Part shown: piece by piece, positions 50,268 to 60,323 of the stretch
Numbering within the stretch: the first letter of the stretch is position 1
Layout: every line of letters starts with the position of its first letter
NCBI GenBank assembly: GCA_913055565.1
Contig: CAJXKP010000001.1
Location: 62,001-126,000 of the forward strand
From: an uncultured Ectothiorhodospiraceae bacterium
Lineage (GTDB): Bacteria > Pseudomonadota > Gammaproteobacteria > Nitrococcales > Nitrococcaceae
Direction of reading: 5' to 3'
Length of the DNA stretch: 64,000 nt
Made by a program: the position numbers and the translations under genes
The notes under the pieces: model-generated
What the model was told of the DNA's origin: nothing
Database searches by the model: none
Seen by the model: the letters and a program-made list of their open reading frames with translations, nothing else

Positions 50268-51110
50268 ATGAGCTGGACCACGAATCCGCACGACGGTACG
50301 CGTTTATACTATGAGGCCCAGGGCCGCGGCCCAGCCCTAGTATTGGTTATGGGGCTGGGCGGCAGCGTTGCCGCCTGGGGCATGCAGTGGCCGGCCTTTA
50401 CCCGCCAGCATCGGGTGATCGCACTGGACAACCGCGGCTCGGGCCAATCGGATAAACCGCCGTCCGGTTACGACAGCGCCACCATGGCGGCGGACGTCGA
50501 GGCCGTCATGGACGCCGAACACATCGAGCAGGCCGCTGTACTGGGGGTCAGCATGGGCGGCCTGATCGCCCAATCGCTCTACCATCGGGTGCCGGAACGT
50601 ATTAGCCGCCTGTTACTAGCGGCCACTGGTCCCCCGGTTACCAGTCCCGGCCATGTGGCTCCCGAGCCAGTGGTGCGCGCCGCTCTCGAGCGCGACCGCT
50701 ATACCACCGAGACTCGGGCACTGATCGAGGAGATGGTGGCGATCTTATATCATCCGGCGTACCGGCAGCGAATTCCGAACCTGGTGGATTGGCTGGTACG
50801 CTTTGAGCGCGACCAGGGGCAGCCGGCGCACGCGTATCATGGCCAGCTGGGGGCGGTCCTTGGTGATCGCTCGACACCGGATCGCGCCGAGGCTATCCGC
50901 GCTCCGACGCTGTTTATCCACGGCCGTGACGATCGGGTATGGCCGCTCGCTAACGCGCAGCGGCTCGTCGAACGGCTCCCCGACGCGGAGCTCACCGTCA
51001 TCGACGCGGCTGGCCATATGGTCATGATGGAGCAGCCGCGCCGGTTTAATGCGTCGGTACTGGAATTCACCAAGAAGCAGGGGGCTAGTCTCGATGCCTA
51101 CGACGATTAA
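50268..51110 (+). CDS. Alpha/beta hydrolase
   Basis: A 280-residue soluble serine hydrolase. The oxyanion region is LVLVMGLGGSVAAWG, the nucleophile elbow AVLGVSMGGLIAQSL, the acid Asp in FIHGRDDRVWPL and the catalytic His in AAGHMVMMEQPRRF. A cap domain lies between residues about 125 and 200. It resembles 3-oxoadipate enol-lactonase-like and haloperoxidase-like hydrolases, but no substrate can be named. Its 3' end overlaps mlaA by 17 bases. As bioH is absent from the biotin cluster, this gene is one possible substitute, without direct support. Confidence 0.85.
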   Translation: MSWTTNPHDGTRLYYEAQGRGPALVLVMGLGGSVAAWGMQWPAFTRQHRVIALDNRGSGQSDKPPSGYDSATMAADVEAVMDAEHIEQAAVLGVSMGGLIAQSLYHRVPERISRLLLAATGPPVTSPGHVAPEPVVRAALERDRYTTETRALIEEMVAILYHPAYRQRIPNLVDWLVRFERDQGQPAHAYHGQLGAVLGDRSTPDRAEAIRAPTLFIHGRDDRVWPLANAQRLVERLPDAELTVIDAAGHMVMMEQPRRFNASVLEFTKKQGASLDAYDD

Positions 51111-51918
51111 TGGACTATGGCGGCTTATCGGCATCACTGCGATGGCGGCCATGCTCGGCGGTTGCGCCACATCCACAACACCCGAGACCACAACGGCATC
51201 CGAAGCCGGACCCCAGTTCGCCGATGACGACGGCTCGGGTGATCCGCTAGAGGGCATGAACCGCCGCATCTTCGCGTTCAACGAGGGCGTCGACGAATAC
51301 GCCCTGGCGCCCGCCGCCAATGCCTGGATAGCGGTCACACCGGCCCAGTTACGGCGCAACGTGGGCAACTTCTTCGACAACGCGGGCGCACCCGGGCAGG
51401 TGCTCAACAACCTCCTCCAGGCCAAGGGGCAGGCAGCCGCCACGGACGCGGCCCGTTTCTTCGTCAATACCACCATCGGCCTGGCCGGCCTGTTCGATGT
51501 CGCCTCAGGCGTTGGGCTCGAGACGCGGCCGGAGGATTTCGGCCAAACGCTGGGCGTCTGGGGGCTAGACTCCGGCCCCTATCTCATGCTTCCGCTGCTC
51601 GGCCCCTCGAGCACACGCGATGTCAGCCGCTACCCGGTCGACTGGTATACGGACGTGCTCACCTATCTGTCCCTGGAAACCGCTACCCGCGCCGGTTTAA
51701 CCGGCCTCAACATCGTCAACACGCGCGCTCAGCTGGGCCGGGCGATCAGTATCCGCAACGAGGCCGCCCTCGATCCCTACGCCTTCACGCGCTCGTCGTA
51801 CCAGCAACAGCGCCGCAGCCAGGTCTACGACGGCGAGCCACCGGCCGGCGAGGATGACCCCTACGGCGATTTCTTCGATCAGCAAGGCAGCAAGCCGTCT
51901 CCGCCGAACGGCGACTAA
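51094..51918 (+). CDS. mlaA: MlaA/VacJ family outer-membrane lipoprotein
   Basis: Outer-membrane lipoprotein that removes mislocalised phospholipids from the outer leaflet and hands them to MlaC. It has 274 residues. The signal peptide ends in the lipobox MLGGC. The family core is DPLEGMNRRIFAFNEGVDEY, NNLLQAKGQAAATDAARF, FVNTTIGLAGLFDVAS and EDFGQTLGVWGLDSGPYLML. The C-terminal tail (about residues 235-274) is polar and acidic. The other mla genes are not in the window. Confidence 0.95.
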   Translation: MPTTINGLWRLIGITAMAAMLGGCATSTTPETTTASEAGPQFADDDGSGDPLEGMNRRIFAFNEGVDEYALAPAANAWIAVTPAQLRRNVGNFFDNAGAPGQVLNNLLQAKGQAAATDAARFFVNTTIGLAGLFDVASGVGLETRPEDFGQTLGVWGLDSGPYLMLPLLGPSSTRDVSRYPVDWYTDVLTYLSLETATRAGLTGLNIVNTRAQLGRAISIRNEAALDPYAFTRSSYQQQRRSQVYDGEPPAGEDDPYGDFFDQQGSKPSPPNGD

Positions 51919-51935
51919 CGCTGGTCCGCTGGCGG

Positions 51936-52820
51936 CTAGCCCAGCGTCGCGAGAAGCCGATCGATGAGCCGCTGCGCGGGGCTCTCGTACATGCGGCCGA
52001 ACAGGTTGAGATGATTGAGGATGTGGTAGAGCTGGTAGAGATCCCGGCGCCGCTCATAGCCCGCATCCAGCGGCCAGGTAGCCCGATAGGCCTGATAGAA
52101 ATCGCTCCCCAAGCCCCCGAAGAGCTCCGTCATGGCCAGATCCGTCTCGCGGTCGCCGAAATAGGTGGCCGGATCGAAGATCACGGGCCGGCCTCGCTCG
52201 TCGAACGCGACATTGCCGCCCCATAGATCGCCATGGAGCAATGAAGCCGCCGGCACGTAGTCCTCGAACAAGCCAGCCAGTCGTTGTTCTAGGCGCCGCC
52301 CGGCGCGAACCAGTTCACCGTAGCCACCGCTGGCGGCGACGAGATCGAGCTGATGGCCGAGGCGCTGCCGCGCGAAGAACCGAGCCCAGTCGTGATCGCT
52401 GCGGTTCGGTTGCGGGGTGCTGCCGATGGTGTTGTCTCGGTGCCAACCGTGTTCGGCGCGAGTAACGGCATGGATGCGCGCGAGCCCCTCGCCCAGGGCC
52501 CGCTCGCTACCCTGAGCCGCTCGACCAAAGGCGATATACGCCATGATCAAGAAGGCCCCCTCCGCGTCGACGCCCTGGCCGATGGGCTGGGGCACCCGAA
52601 TAACCCCGGGACCGCCCAGCAGCTCCAGGGCCTCGGCCTCGGCAGCGAACATATCACCGGCGTCGACAGACCCCGTTTTGACGAAGACATCGCCATCGCC
52701 GACGGGCACCCGATAGGCGGGACTGATACTACCGCCGCCGACTCGGCGACGGGCCTCGATGTCGGGCCGAGCGCCACACTCGCGAGCCACGACGTCCGCA
52801 ATCGTGGTCCAAAGGCTCAT
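51936..52820 (-). CDS. Fructosamine kinase family protein
   Basis: Aminoglycoside-phosphotransferase-like kinase of the fructosamine-3-kinase family, which phosphorylates ketoamines on glycated proteins and starts their repair. It has 294 residues. The P-loop-like strand is VGGGSISPAYRV, the catalytic loop is LLHGDLWGGNVAFD and the metal Asp is in VIFDPATYFGDRETDLAMTE. The start ATG 52820 overlaps the upstream exonuclease stop (ATGA). Confidence 0.92.
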   Translation of the reverse strand: MSLWTTIADVVARECGARPDIEARRRVGGGSISPAYRVPVGDGDVFVKTGSVDAGDMFAAEAEALELLGGPGVIRVPQPIGQGVDAEGAFLIMAYIAFGRAAQGSERALGEGLARIHAVTRAEHGWHRDNTIGSTPQPNRSDHDWARFFARQRLGHQLDLVAASGGYGELVRAGRRLEQRLAGLFEDYVPAASLLHGDLWGGNVAFDERGRPVIFDPATYFGDRETDLAMTELFGGLGSDFYQAYRATWPLDAGYERRRDLYQLYHILNHLNLFGRMYESPAQRLIDRLLATLG

Positions 52821-53710
52821 GCCAACGCCTCCTCGCGCTGCGCCGGCAACCGCTGGCAAAGGCTGCTGAGCTGGACCGGCAGCGAAAGCCGTTCGAGCGC
52901 CGCGGGGCAGACGCCCTCCCAGGCCAGCGACGAGAGGCTCGTGGCTAGGGGCACGCGGCAGCAGATCAGGCTCAGTTCACGCGACAACCAGGCCTGTTCC
53001 CGGTAGCTCGCCAGGAGCCGGCGGATCCGCGCCGCGCCGCGTAGGCGCAACGAGGCGACCGCGGCGAGATCATCATAGATCGCCTCCAACGACCCCATCG
53101 CCGTCAGCAGCGCTGCCGCCGTCTTCGCGCCAATGCCGGGTACCCCAGGGATGTTGTCGATGCTGTCACCGGCGAGCGCCAGCCAATCGGCGACTTGATG
53201 CGGGCCTACGCCGATATGATCGCGCGCGCCGTCGCCATCCAGCCAGCGATCACGGCCGGCATCCCACCAGTAGTCGCCCTCGCCGATCAGCTGCGCGTAA
53301 TCCTTATCGGCCGTCACGAAGACACAGCCATCCACCTCACCGCGCAGCGACGCGGCCATCGTCCCAATGAGATCGTCCGCCTCGTAACGCTGGGCTGACA
53401 CAGCCCGAATACCGAGGGCCTCCGTGAGGGCATGGCATTGCGCGAACTGGCGCTCGAGCTCCGGCGGCGGCAGGGGGCGATTGGCCTTGTAGGCCGGGTA
53501 GATCTCGTTGCGGAACGAGCTGGTCAGGCTGGCGTCGAAGGCGCAGGCCAGATAATCCGGGCGGCAACGCTCGATGAGATCGCACAGGAAGCGCCCATAA
53601 CCGAAGACGGCATTGGACTGGCGGCCCGCCGTGTCGGTGACGTCCGCGGAGACAGCGAACCACGCGCGAAAGACGTAGACACTGGCGTCGACGAGATAGA
53701 CGCGCGCCAT
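52817..53710 (-). CDS. 5'-3' exonuclease (flap endonuclease-like)
   Basis: Stand-alone FEN-like nuclease related to the 5' nuclease domain of DNA polymerase I and to Xni/ExoIX. It has 297 residues. The PIN-like domain has VYLVDASVYVFRAW, FDASLTSSFRNEIYPAYKAN, RYEADDLIGTMA and VTADKDYAQL; the helix-3-turn-helix is GDSIDNIPGVPGIGAKTAAA. Unlike E. coli Xni, the EADDL and ADKD metal motifs are intact. The ATG 53710 has GAGGG seven bases upstream; GTG 53716 is an alternative. Confidence 0.9.
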   Translation of the reverse strand: MARVYLVDASVYVFRAWFAVSADVTDTAGRQSNAVFGYGRFLCDLIERCRPDYLACAFDASLTSSFRNEIYPAYKANRPLPPPELERQFAQCHALTEALGIRAVSAQRYEADDLIGTMAASLRGEVDGCVFVTADKDYAQLIGEGDYWWDAGRDRWLDGDGARDHIGVGPHQVADWLALAGDSIDNIPGVPGIGAKTAAALLTAMGSLEAIYDDLAAVASLRLRGAARIRRLLASYREQAWLSRELSLICCRVPLATSLSSLAWEGVCPAALERLSLPVQLSSLCQRLPAQREEALA

Positions 53711-53731
53711 CAGCACGCCCTCTGGCGATGG

Positions 53732-55072
53732 CTAGTCGTCATTACCACCCTTTTTCGGGTCGGCCGTCACCACGATGTCCTCGCGCTCGGAGACCACCAC
53801 GCCGCCGGGGCGCTCGCGGGTCACGGCAAACAGCGATGGCTCACCGACGGTAACCTCTGGGGCAATCGGCACGATTACCGAGTCACGATCGGAGGGGACA
53901 TTAAACACCCCGCCGTTGACGGGGTACTCGTGGCGCTCGCCATCGAAGATCCAGAGCTGATACTGGGCCTCACGGGGGTCATTAGCCGGCACGTTATCGA
54001 GCACCATATAGCCGCGTTGGCGCTGGTCGCTCCAGATAACCTCACCCGAGGCAGTGCGCTCGCCCATGGCCTCGCCGCTCTGCCACGGGGCCCGAACAAC
54101 AGCCTCGTCCGACGCCAACAGCGACTTTAGGCCTTCCTTCGGGTCGTCGCTGGTCGCCATCCGCTCGGCCAGCGTCGGCCACCAGCCAAGGATGGCCAAG
54201 ACTAGCCCCGCAGCCGCCAGCCAGTAGGCCGCCAAACGACTCCTGCGACCCCCCACCAACGTACCGCGGCGTTCGGCCTCCGAACGCGGCGCGGTGACAC
54301 CGGGCCAGCGACGCCACTGGTCCATGAGCCGCTCGCGCACGGACTCAGGCATCGGATCGCGCCCAGCCACGGCCAGCGTCACCGCTGCGGCACTGCGTTC
54401 CAGCGCCTCGGGGTCGATATCCGTGACTTGTGCCTGCAGCGATTCCAGCTCGCTACACTCGGCGTCATCGAGTCGCCGGTAGGCTGCATCAGCCAGGAGC
54501 TCAACTAACCGCTGCCGCGCCGGCGCGCTCGCGTCGGCCGACGCCGGTATACCCGCCATTCGCTCGGCCACCACAATGAGCCGATCGCGAGCGACAGCCC
54601 CGATGCGGGCCTCATCCAAGCCGGTGATCTCGGCTACGTTCGCCGGCGCAAGCGCGTAACCGATAGCGAGCATGGCCGCACGCCGGCCATCACCGTCGCA
54701 CTCCGTCAGGGCTTCCCGGGCAATGCGAGCGCCGTGATCCGACGGCTCAGTAGCCGGGAACTCGTTAATCGCCAGGGACGCGGGCAGATCAACCTCACCA
54801 GCATCCTGCCACCAGTCACGCAGGCGCTGGCGCGCGATCAGCGCCACTGTCAGCTCTTCGGAGGCGTTCACCGCCGTATAACGCCACGACTCACGGGCGA
54901 TGGCAGAGAACAGCTCAGCCACAAGCTCTTCGCGGCCGGCATGGGACGGAGCCGCAGCCGTCACGGCCCAAAGCAGATCACCATGCCGTTCCAGCAACGA
55001 CCACGCGGCATCGGACCGGCCTTGCGTTAGTGCGGCCATCACGGTTGGCCCGGCGTCGGCGCTTGTCGTCAT
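53732..55072 (-). CDS. Predicted sigma factor/anti-sigma factor (RskA-type) fusion protein
   Basis: A 446-residue protein that appears to join two parts normally encoded separately. Residues about 24-90 resemble ECF sigma region 2 (AAWSLLERHGDLLWAVTA, then LVAELFSAIARESW and a DWW stretch). About 125-172 resemble region 4 (MLAIGYALAPANVAEITGLD with a helix-turn-helix pattern). About 185-260 look like an anti-sigma N-terminal zone. One membrane helix (280-298, AAYWLAAAGLVLAILGWW) leads to a C-terminal RskA-like periplasmic domain (YQLWIFDGERHEYPVNGGVF; FAVTRERPGGVVVS). The start ATG 55072 has GGGAGG upstream. The sigma part is divergent and may not bind promoters. The exonuclease gene follows after 21 bases. 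Confidence 0.6.
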   Translation of the reverse strand: MTTSADAGPTVMAALTQGRSDAAWSLLERHGDLLWAVTAAAPSHAGREELVAELFSAIARESWRYTAVNASEELTVALIARQRLRDWWQDAGEVDLPASLAINEFPATEPSDHGARIAREALTECDGDGRRAAMLAIGYALAPANVAEITGLDEARIGAVARDRLIVVAERMAGIPASADASAPARQRLVELLADAAYRRLDDAECSELESLQAQVTDIDPEALERSAAAVTLAVAGRDPMPESVRERLMDQWRRWPGVTAPRSEAERRGTLVGGRRSRLAAYWLAAAGLVLAILGWWPTLAERMATSDDPKEGLKSLLASDEAVVRAPWQSGEAMGERTASGEVIWSDQRQRGYMVLDNVPANDPREAQYQLWIFDGERHEYPVNGGVFNVPSDRDSVIVPIAPEVTVGEPSLFAVTRERPGGVVVSEREDIVVTADPKKGGNDD

Positions 55073-55172
55073 ATCAGCCTCCCGAATGCGAGCCGGCACT
55101 GTAACCGCTGCGGCCCGAGCCTGTCAGACGCGGCCGCTGGTAACGGCATCACGCTGCCCCAAACCAGGGGCG

Positions 55173-55802
55173 TTAGGAGTGGTCCGGGCGCTCGCGGGCA
55201 AGCTCTTCGGCCAGGGTCAAACGCTGGTGCAAGGGGCTCCGGCGGGGGAACTGAGCCCGCAAAAAGGCCATTTGATCGGCGAGAATGCGGCGTCCCTGGA
55301 GATAGATGTACTCCGCATGCGTCGGCGTAAACGGAACCGCGATAAGCTCGAGACCGGCCTGCTCCGGTCGCCGATCGCCCTTGTGGTTATTGCAGCGCTT
55401 ACAGGCCGCGACGACGTTATTCCAGATGTCCTGACCGCCACGACTGATGGGGCGGACGTGATCGCGCGACAGCATCGAGGTCCGAAAGCGATTGCCGCAA
55501 TACATGCAGATATGGTCATCCCGGCGGAACAACGTCTCGTTATTCAGGGGAGGCGTATAGCCGGGACTGACCTTGACGCTCGCTTGCGTTGCCCCCTCGG
55601 TCGCGATGATGGAGCTGAGGTCGATGGCACTGCGCTGCCCGGTAGCGGCGTTATAGCCACCGCGTACCCGGTACAGCGACCGACCGCAGGTATAGGCGAC
55701 GTGGCCGAGATAATAAAGCCGAACCGCATCCTGGTAAGTAACCCATTCCAGGGGCAGTCCCGAGACATCCGTGCGAAGGATGTGGTGATCCAAGCTTGTC
55801 AT
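55173..55802 (-). CDS. HNH endonuclease
   Basis: A 209-residue protein with a zinc-stabilised HNH nuclease domain in its C-terminal half. The HNH core is ICMYCGNRFRTSMLSRDHV, RPISRGGQDIWNNVVAACKR and CNNHKGDR; two Cys pairs (CMYC, CKRC) bind zinc. The N-terminal 100 residues (LPLEWVTYQDAVRLYYLGHV) are found in a group of gammaproteobacterial HNH proteins whose role is not known. The ATG 55802 has GGGTGGGAG upstream; a longer frame to 55886 is less likely. No restriction-modification or toxin-immunity partner is adjacent. Confidence 0.88.
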   Translation of the reverse strand: MTSLDHHILRTDVSGLPLEWVTYQDAVRLYYLGHVAYTCGRSLYRVRGGYNAATGQRSAIDLSSIIATEGATQASVKVSPGYTPPLNNETLFRRDDHICMYCGNRFRTSMLSRDHVRPISRGGQDIWNNVVAACKRCNNHKGDRRPEQAGLELIAVPFTPTHAEYIYLQGRRILADQMAFLRAQFPRRSPLHQRLTLAEELARERPDHS

Positions 55803-56214
55803 GCTCCCACCCCTTTGGCGACACGCATCGCCTTTGCGGTTATGGCAGTATGCACCGTTATTCCACAATTCAAGGCTAAACTGCAACCATTACGCCTTGA
55901 CGGGGTGGTGAGGCCGTTCCGCGATGGCATCGAGCGCGCGCGGGACGGTCCCACACTCGCCTCAGGGCGGTTTTGCCGTCTATACTCCCGCGATCGAGTG
56001 TCGGCGCCGTCCCACGGTCACGGACCGGCGGGACCATACCTGCGGGTATCACCACCGTGTGGTCTCGGTGTAGGGTGCCCGGCGTTGCCGGTTCCCACCG
56101 GAGGCGGCAAAAACCGGTGGCGATACCGCCCCGGTACGCCGGGAGCGCCGTTCATTCGGTTCTCCGCGGGGGAAAACCGTTCCCCATTCGCCAGAAAAAC
56201 ACGGGAGACAGGTC
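55803..56214 (+). promoter_or_regulatory. Gap and structured leader upstream of pntAA
   Basis: A 412-base gap without a gene between the divergent HNH gene and pntAA. A TATACT -10-like hexamer is at 55981-55986, with only a weak -35. Three hairpins follow: ATACC/GGTAT (56036-56049), ACCAC/GTGGT (56051-56063) and CCACCGG/CCGGTGG (56095-56120). Transcription from 55981 would give a leader of about 220 nt. No known riboswitch was recognised. Confidence 0.4.
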
Positions 56215-57345
56215 ATGACGATCAAAGTTGCCGTGCCCAAGGAAACGGCCAGCGGTGAACGCCGCGTGGGCCTTGTACCAGGCGTGCTAAAACAGCTCGA
56301 CAAGCTCGGCGTCGAGGTCCTGATGCAAAAGGGTGCCGGCCTCGACAGCGGCTTTCGGGACGAGGAATACGAGGGGGTCACACTTGTGGACTCCGCCGAC
56401 GAGCTCTACAAGCAGGGCCAGGTCTTCCTCAAGGTTCAACCGCCCACGGTCGAAGAAGCCGGCAAGCTGCCCGAGGGCAGTGTCCTAATGGGCTTCATGG
56501 CGCCCCACGAAGGGGACAGCCGCGTCAAGAATCTGGTCAAGCGTAAGGTGACCAGCTTTTCCATGGAGCTGGTGCCGCGCATCACACGCGCGCAGAACAT
56601 TGACGCCCTGTCGTCGCAGGCCAATCTCAGCGGCTACAAGGCCGCCCTCATGGCCGCCGAACGCAGCCCGCGCATCTTCCCCATGATGACCACCGCCGCC
56701 GGAACCATCCGGCCGTCGAAGGTGTTGGTCATGGGCGCTGGCGTGGCGGGCCTGCAGGCCATCGCCACCGCCCGTCGGCTGGGCGCCATCGTCGAGGCCT
56801 ACGACGTCCGCTCGGCGACCAAGGAGCAGGTCGAGTCGTTGGGTGGTAAGTTCGTCGAGACTGGCGTTAGCGCCGAGGGCGAGGGCGGCTACGCGCGCGA
56901 GCTCACCGACGACGAGAAGCAAAAGCAGCAGGAGGCCCTGGCCGATCACGTCGCCGCCGCCGACGCGGTGATCACCACGGCGGCCATTCCCGGCAAACCG
57001 GCGCCGAAACTCATCGATAAGACCACCGTCGATCGTATGAAGGCTGGCGCCATCATCCTTGATATGGCCGCCGAGACCGGGGGGAACTGCGAGGTTACGC
57101 AGGCGGGCAAGGAAGTCGACCAGAACGGCGTCATCGTCTACGGCCCCAAGAACATATCCAGCGCGGCGGCTACGCACGCGAGCGAGATGTACGCCCGCAA
57201 CCTGCTGAACCTCCTCAACCTGATCGTTAAGGAAAGCGAGCTGAGTCTCGACTGGGAGGACCAGGTGTTGGCGGATAGCTGCCTAACGCATGACGGTGAA
57301 ATCAAGCACGGCCCCACGCGCGAGCGTGTGGAAGGAGGCAAGTAA
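56215..57345 (+). CDS. pntAA: NAD(P) transhydrogenase alpha subunit part 1
   Basis: Domain I of proton-translocating transhydrogenase, which binds NAD(H) on the cytoplasmic side and drives hydride transfer to NADP+. It has 376 residues. Motifs are IKVAVPKETASGERRVGLVP, RAQNIDALSSQANLSGYKAA and the Rossmann loop VMGAGVAGLQAIATARRLG with AYDVRS. The alpha subunit is split into two genes here, unlike the fused E. coli pntA. The ATG has a GGGAGACAGG site; its stop shares a base with the pntAB start. Confidence 0.97.
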   Translation: MTIKVAVPKETASGERRVGLVPGVLKQLDKLGVEVLMQKGAGLDSGFRDEEYEGVTLVDSADELYKQGQVFLKVQPPTVEEAGKLPEGSVLMGFMAPHEGDSRVKNLVKRKVTSFSMELVPRITRAQNIDALSSQANLSGYKAALMAAERSPRIFPMMTTAAGTIRPSKVLVMGAGVAGLQAIATARRLGAIVEAYDVRSATKEQVESLGGKFVETGVSAEGEGGYARELTDDEKQKQQEALADHVAAADAVITTAAIPGKPAPKLIDKTTVDRMKAGAIILDMAAETGGNCEVTQAGKEVDQNGVIVYGPKNISSAAATHASEMYARNLLNLLNLIVKESELSLDWEDQVLADSCLTHDGEIKHGPTRERVEGGK

Positions 57346-57635
57346 TGGAAATCGAGGGATTCATTGCCCTGTACATCTTCATGCTCGCCGGCTTTACCGG
57401 CTTCGAGGTCATCTCGCGCGTGCCGGTAATCCTGCATACCCCGCTCATGTCGGGATCCAATTTCGTCCACGGCATCGTGATCGTGGGGGCCATGGTCGCC
57501 CTCGGCAGCGCCCAAACGACCGTTGAGCAGATTATCGGCTTCATCGCGGTGCTACTCGGTGCCGGCAACGCCGTGGGCGGCTACGTGGTCACCGAACGCA
57601 TGCTCGAGATGTTTAAGAGCAAGGACGAGAAATAA
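57345..57635 (+). CDS. pntAB: NAD(P) transhydrogenase alpha subunit part 2
   Basis: Membrane part of the alpha subunit, 96 residues with about three helices. Sequence features are FIALYIFMLAGFTGFEVISR, VPVILHTPLMSGSNFVHGIV and GFIAVLLGAGNAVGGYVVTE. It forms part of the proton channel with PntB. The ATG overlaps the pntAA stop by one base, and pntB starts 19 bases after it. Confidence 0.96.
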   Translation: MEIEGFIALYIFMLAGFTGFEVISRVPVILHTPLMSGSNFVHGIVIVGAMVALGSAQTTVEQIIGFIAVLLGAGNAVGGYVVTERMLEMFKSKDEK

Positions 57636-57654
57636 CAAGGGGGCCGACTAAGCA

Positions 57655-59151
<1,497 letters not shown>

Positions 59152-59175
59152 GACCGGCCAACAAGCCGAGGCAGA

Positions 59176-59208
59176 GAAACGGCCGCTACCAGCGGCCGTT
59201 TCTTTTTT
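59176..59208 (+). terminator. Rho-independent terminator after pntB
   Basis: GAAACGGCCGCT, an ACC loop, then AGCGGCCGTTTC and a run of six Ts. The 12-bp perfect stem and T-run are a textbook intrinsic terminator, 24 bases after the pntB stop. Confidence 0.92.
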
Positions 59209-59304
59209 CGGCTCCCGCATTAGCATCCGCTAACGGCAACGCGGCTGGCGCTCTGTTACGATCTACCCAATGACAAACGCCGGCCGCATCACCCAGGAGG
59301 CCCT

Positions 59305-59721
59305 ATGAGTACACCCGACGAGCAGACCCTTGATCAACTGCGCATGGACGGCGATAACCTTTATCGCGAGGAGAACTACACCGATCGTCGGGTCGGTAGC
59401 ATACAGCGCATGGTGCCCATCACGAGCGACGGCGAGGACGACCCCGAGCGCGGGATCGTCTATCTGGGCCATACCCAGGTCATGACGCCCGCCGGTGCCC
59501 TGCCGCTCAACTTCGAGCTAGAGGTCGGCTCGTTGGCCGAGGCGATTGAGGCCTTCCCGACGGCGGCCAGCCGGGCACTCGAGGACACCATGAAGCAGCT
59601 CGAAGAGATGCAGCGCGAGCAGCAGGGCTCGGGCATCGTGACACCCGATCAGATGGGTGGCGGTGGCATGGGCGGCGGCCAAGGCGGCGGCATGCCGGGC
59701 GGCGGTTTCCAGCTTCGCTAG
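59305..59721 (+). CDS. Conserved protein with a glycine-rich tail
   Basis: A 138-residue soluble acidic protein of unknown function, similar to proteins I recall in related gammaproteobacteria. The core has LYREENYTDRRVGSIQRMVP, IVYLGHTQVMTPAGALPL and NFELEVGSLAEAIEAFP, followed by a helix (RALEDTMKQLEEMQREQQ). The last 25 residues are almost all Gly, Met and Gln (GGGGMGGGQGGGMPGGG). It has a good CAGGAGG ribosome site and is followed after 12 bases by a TIGR02444 gene. Confidence 0.75.
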   Translation: MSTPDEQTLDQLRMDGDNLYREENYTDRRVGSIQRMVPITSDGEDDPERGIVYLGHTQVMTPAGALPLNFELEVGSLAEAIEAFPTAASRALEDTMKQLEEMQREQQGSGIVTPDQMGGGGMGGGQGGGMPGGGFQLR

Positions 59722-59733
59722 GCCGCTGGACCC

Positions 59734-60309
59734 ATGAGCCAGGACATCGATGACGCCGCCGAGCGGCTCTGGGCCTTCGCCGTTGCCGTCTACGAGGACG
59801 ACGCGATCAAGTCGCATTGCCTGAGCATCCAGGCGCGCTACGGACTCAGCATCTCGATCCTGCTCGGCAGTATCTGGGCCGGCGCCAACGGTTACGGACG
59901 CCTCGGGGCGACCCATCTCGAGATGGCCATTCGGCGAGGCGTCGAGTGGCACCGCGAGATCATCGAACCGATGCGATCCCTTCGCTGGCGTCTGCGTCAG
60001 CAACCCCCTCCCGGGCTTGAGGGGCGTACGGAATCGCTACGCCATCGGCTGCTGGACGAGGAGCTAGAAGCCGAGCGCATCGAGCAGCGCCTGTTGCTGG
60101 AGGATTTCCCGGCCGACGCCCCGGTTGCCGAGGAAGGCGAGCAGTGGCGTGACGCCGCCGCCAACGCCGCCTGCTATACCCGTAAGAGCTGCCCCCAACC
60201 CGAGCAGCCGGCCCTTAAATCGCTCGGGGTCATCTTACACAGCGTCTTTCCGGCCATAGCGGCCGAGGACCTGGAGCGCGAGGCCGAAGCCTTTTGGCGA
60301 GGGCGGTGA
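59734..60309 (+). CDS. TIGR02444 family protein
   Basis: A 191-residue cytoplasmic, mostly helical protein. The N-terminal RLWAFAVAVYEDDAIKSHCL and SIQARYGLSISILLGSIWAG match the pattern of TIGR02444, a family of unknown function in Gammaproteobacteria. The central part is charged and helical. It may be co-transcribed with the preceding glycine-tailed gene. It converges with the DnaJ-related gene, with 14 bases between stops. Confidence 0.8.
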   Translation: MSQDIDDAAERLWAFAVAVYEDDAIKSHCLSIQARYGLSISILLGSIWAGANGYGRLGATHLEMAIRRGVEWHREIIEPMRSLRWRLRQQPPPGLEGRTESLRHRLLDEELEAERIEQRLLLEDFPADAPVAEEGEQWRDAAANAACYTRKSCPQPEQPALKSLGVILHSVFPAIAAEDLEREAEAFWRGR

Positions 60310-60323
60310 CGGGTTCGACGGCC

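Noticed and set aside
50268-51110. Naming the alpha/beta hydrolase BioH
   Set aside because: It is far from the bio operon and its motifs are generic for the superfamily.
54900-56258. Plus-strand open frame of 452 codons opposite the sigma/anti-sigma and HNH genes
   Set aside because: It overlaps two well-supported minus-strand genes and pntAA, has no recognisable domain and a shadow-like composition.
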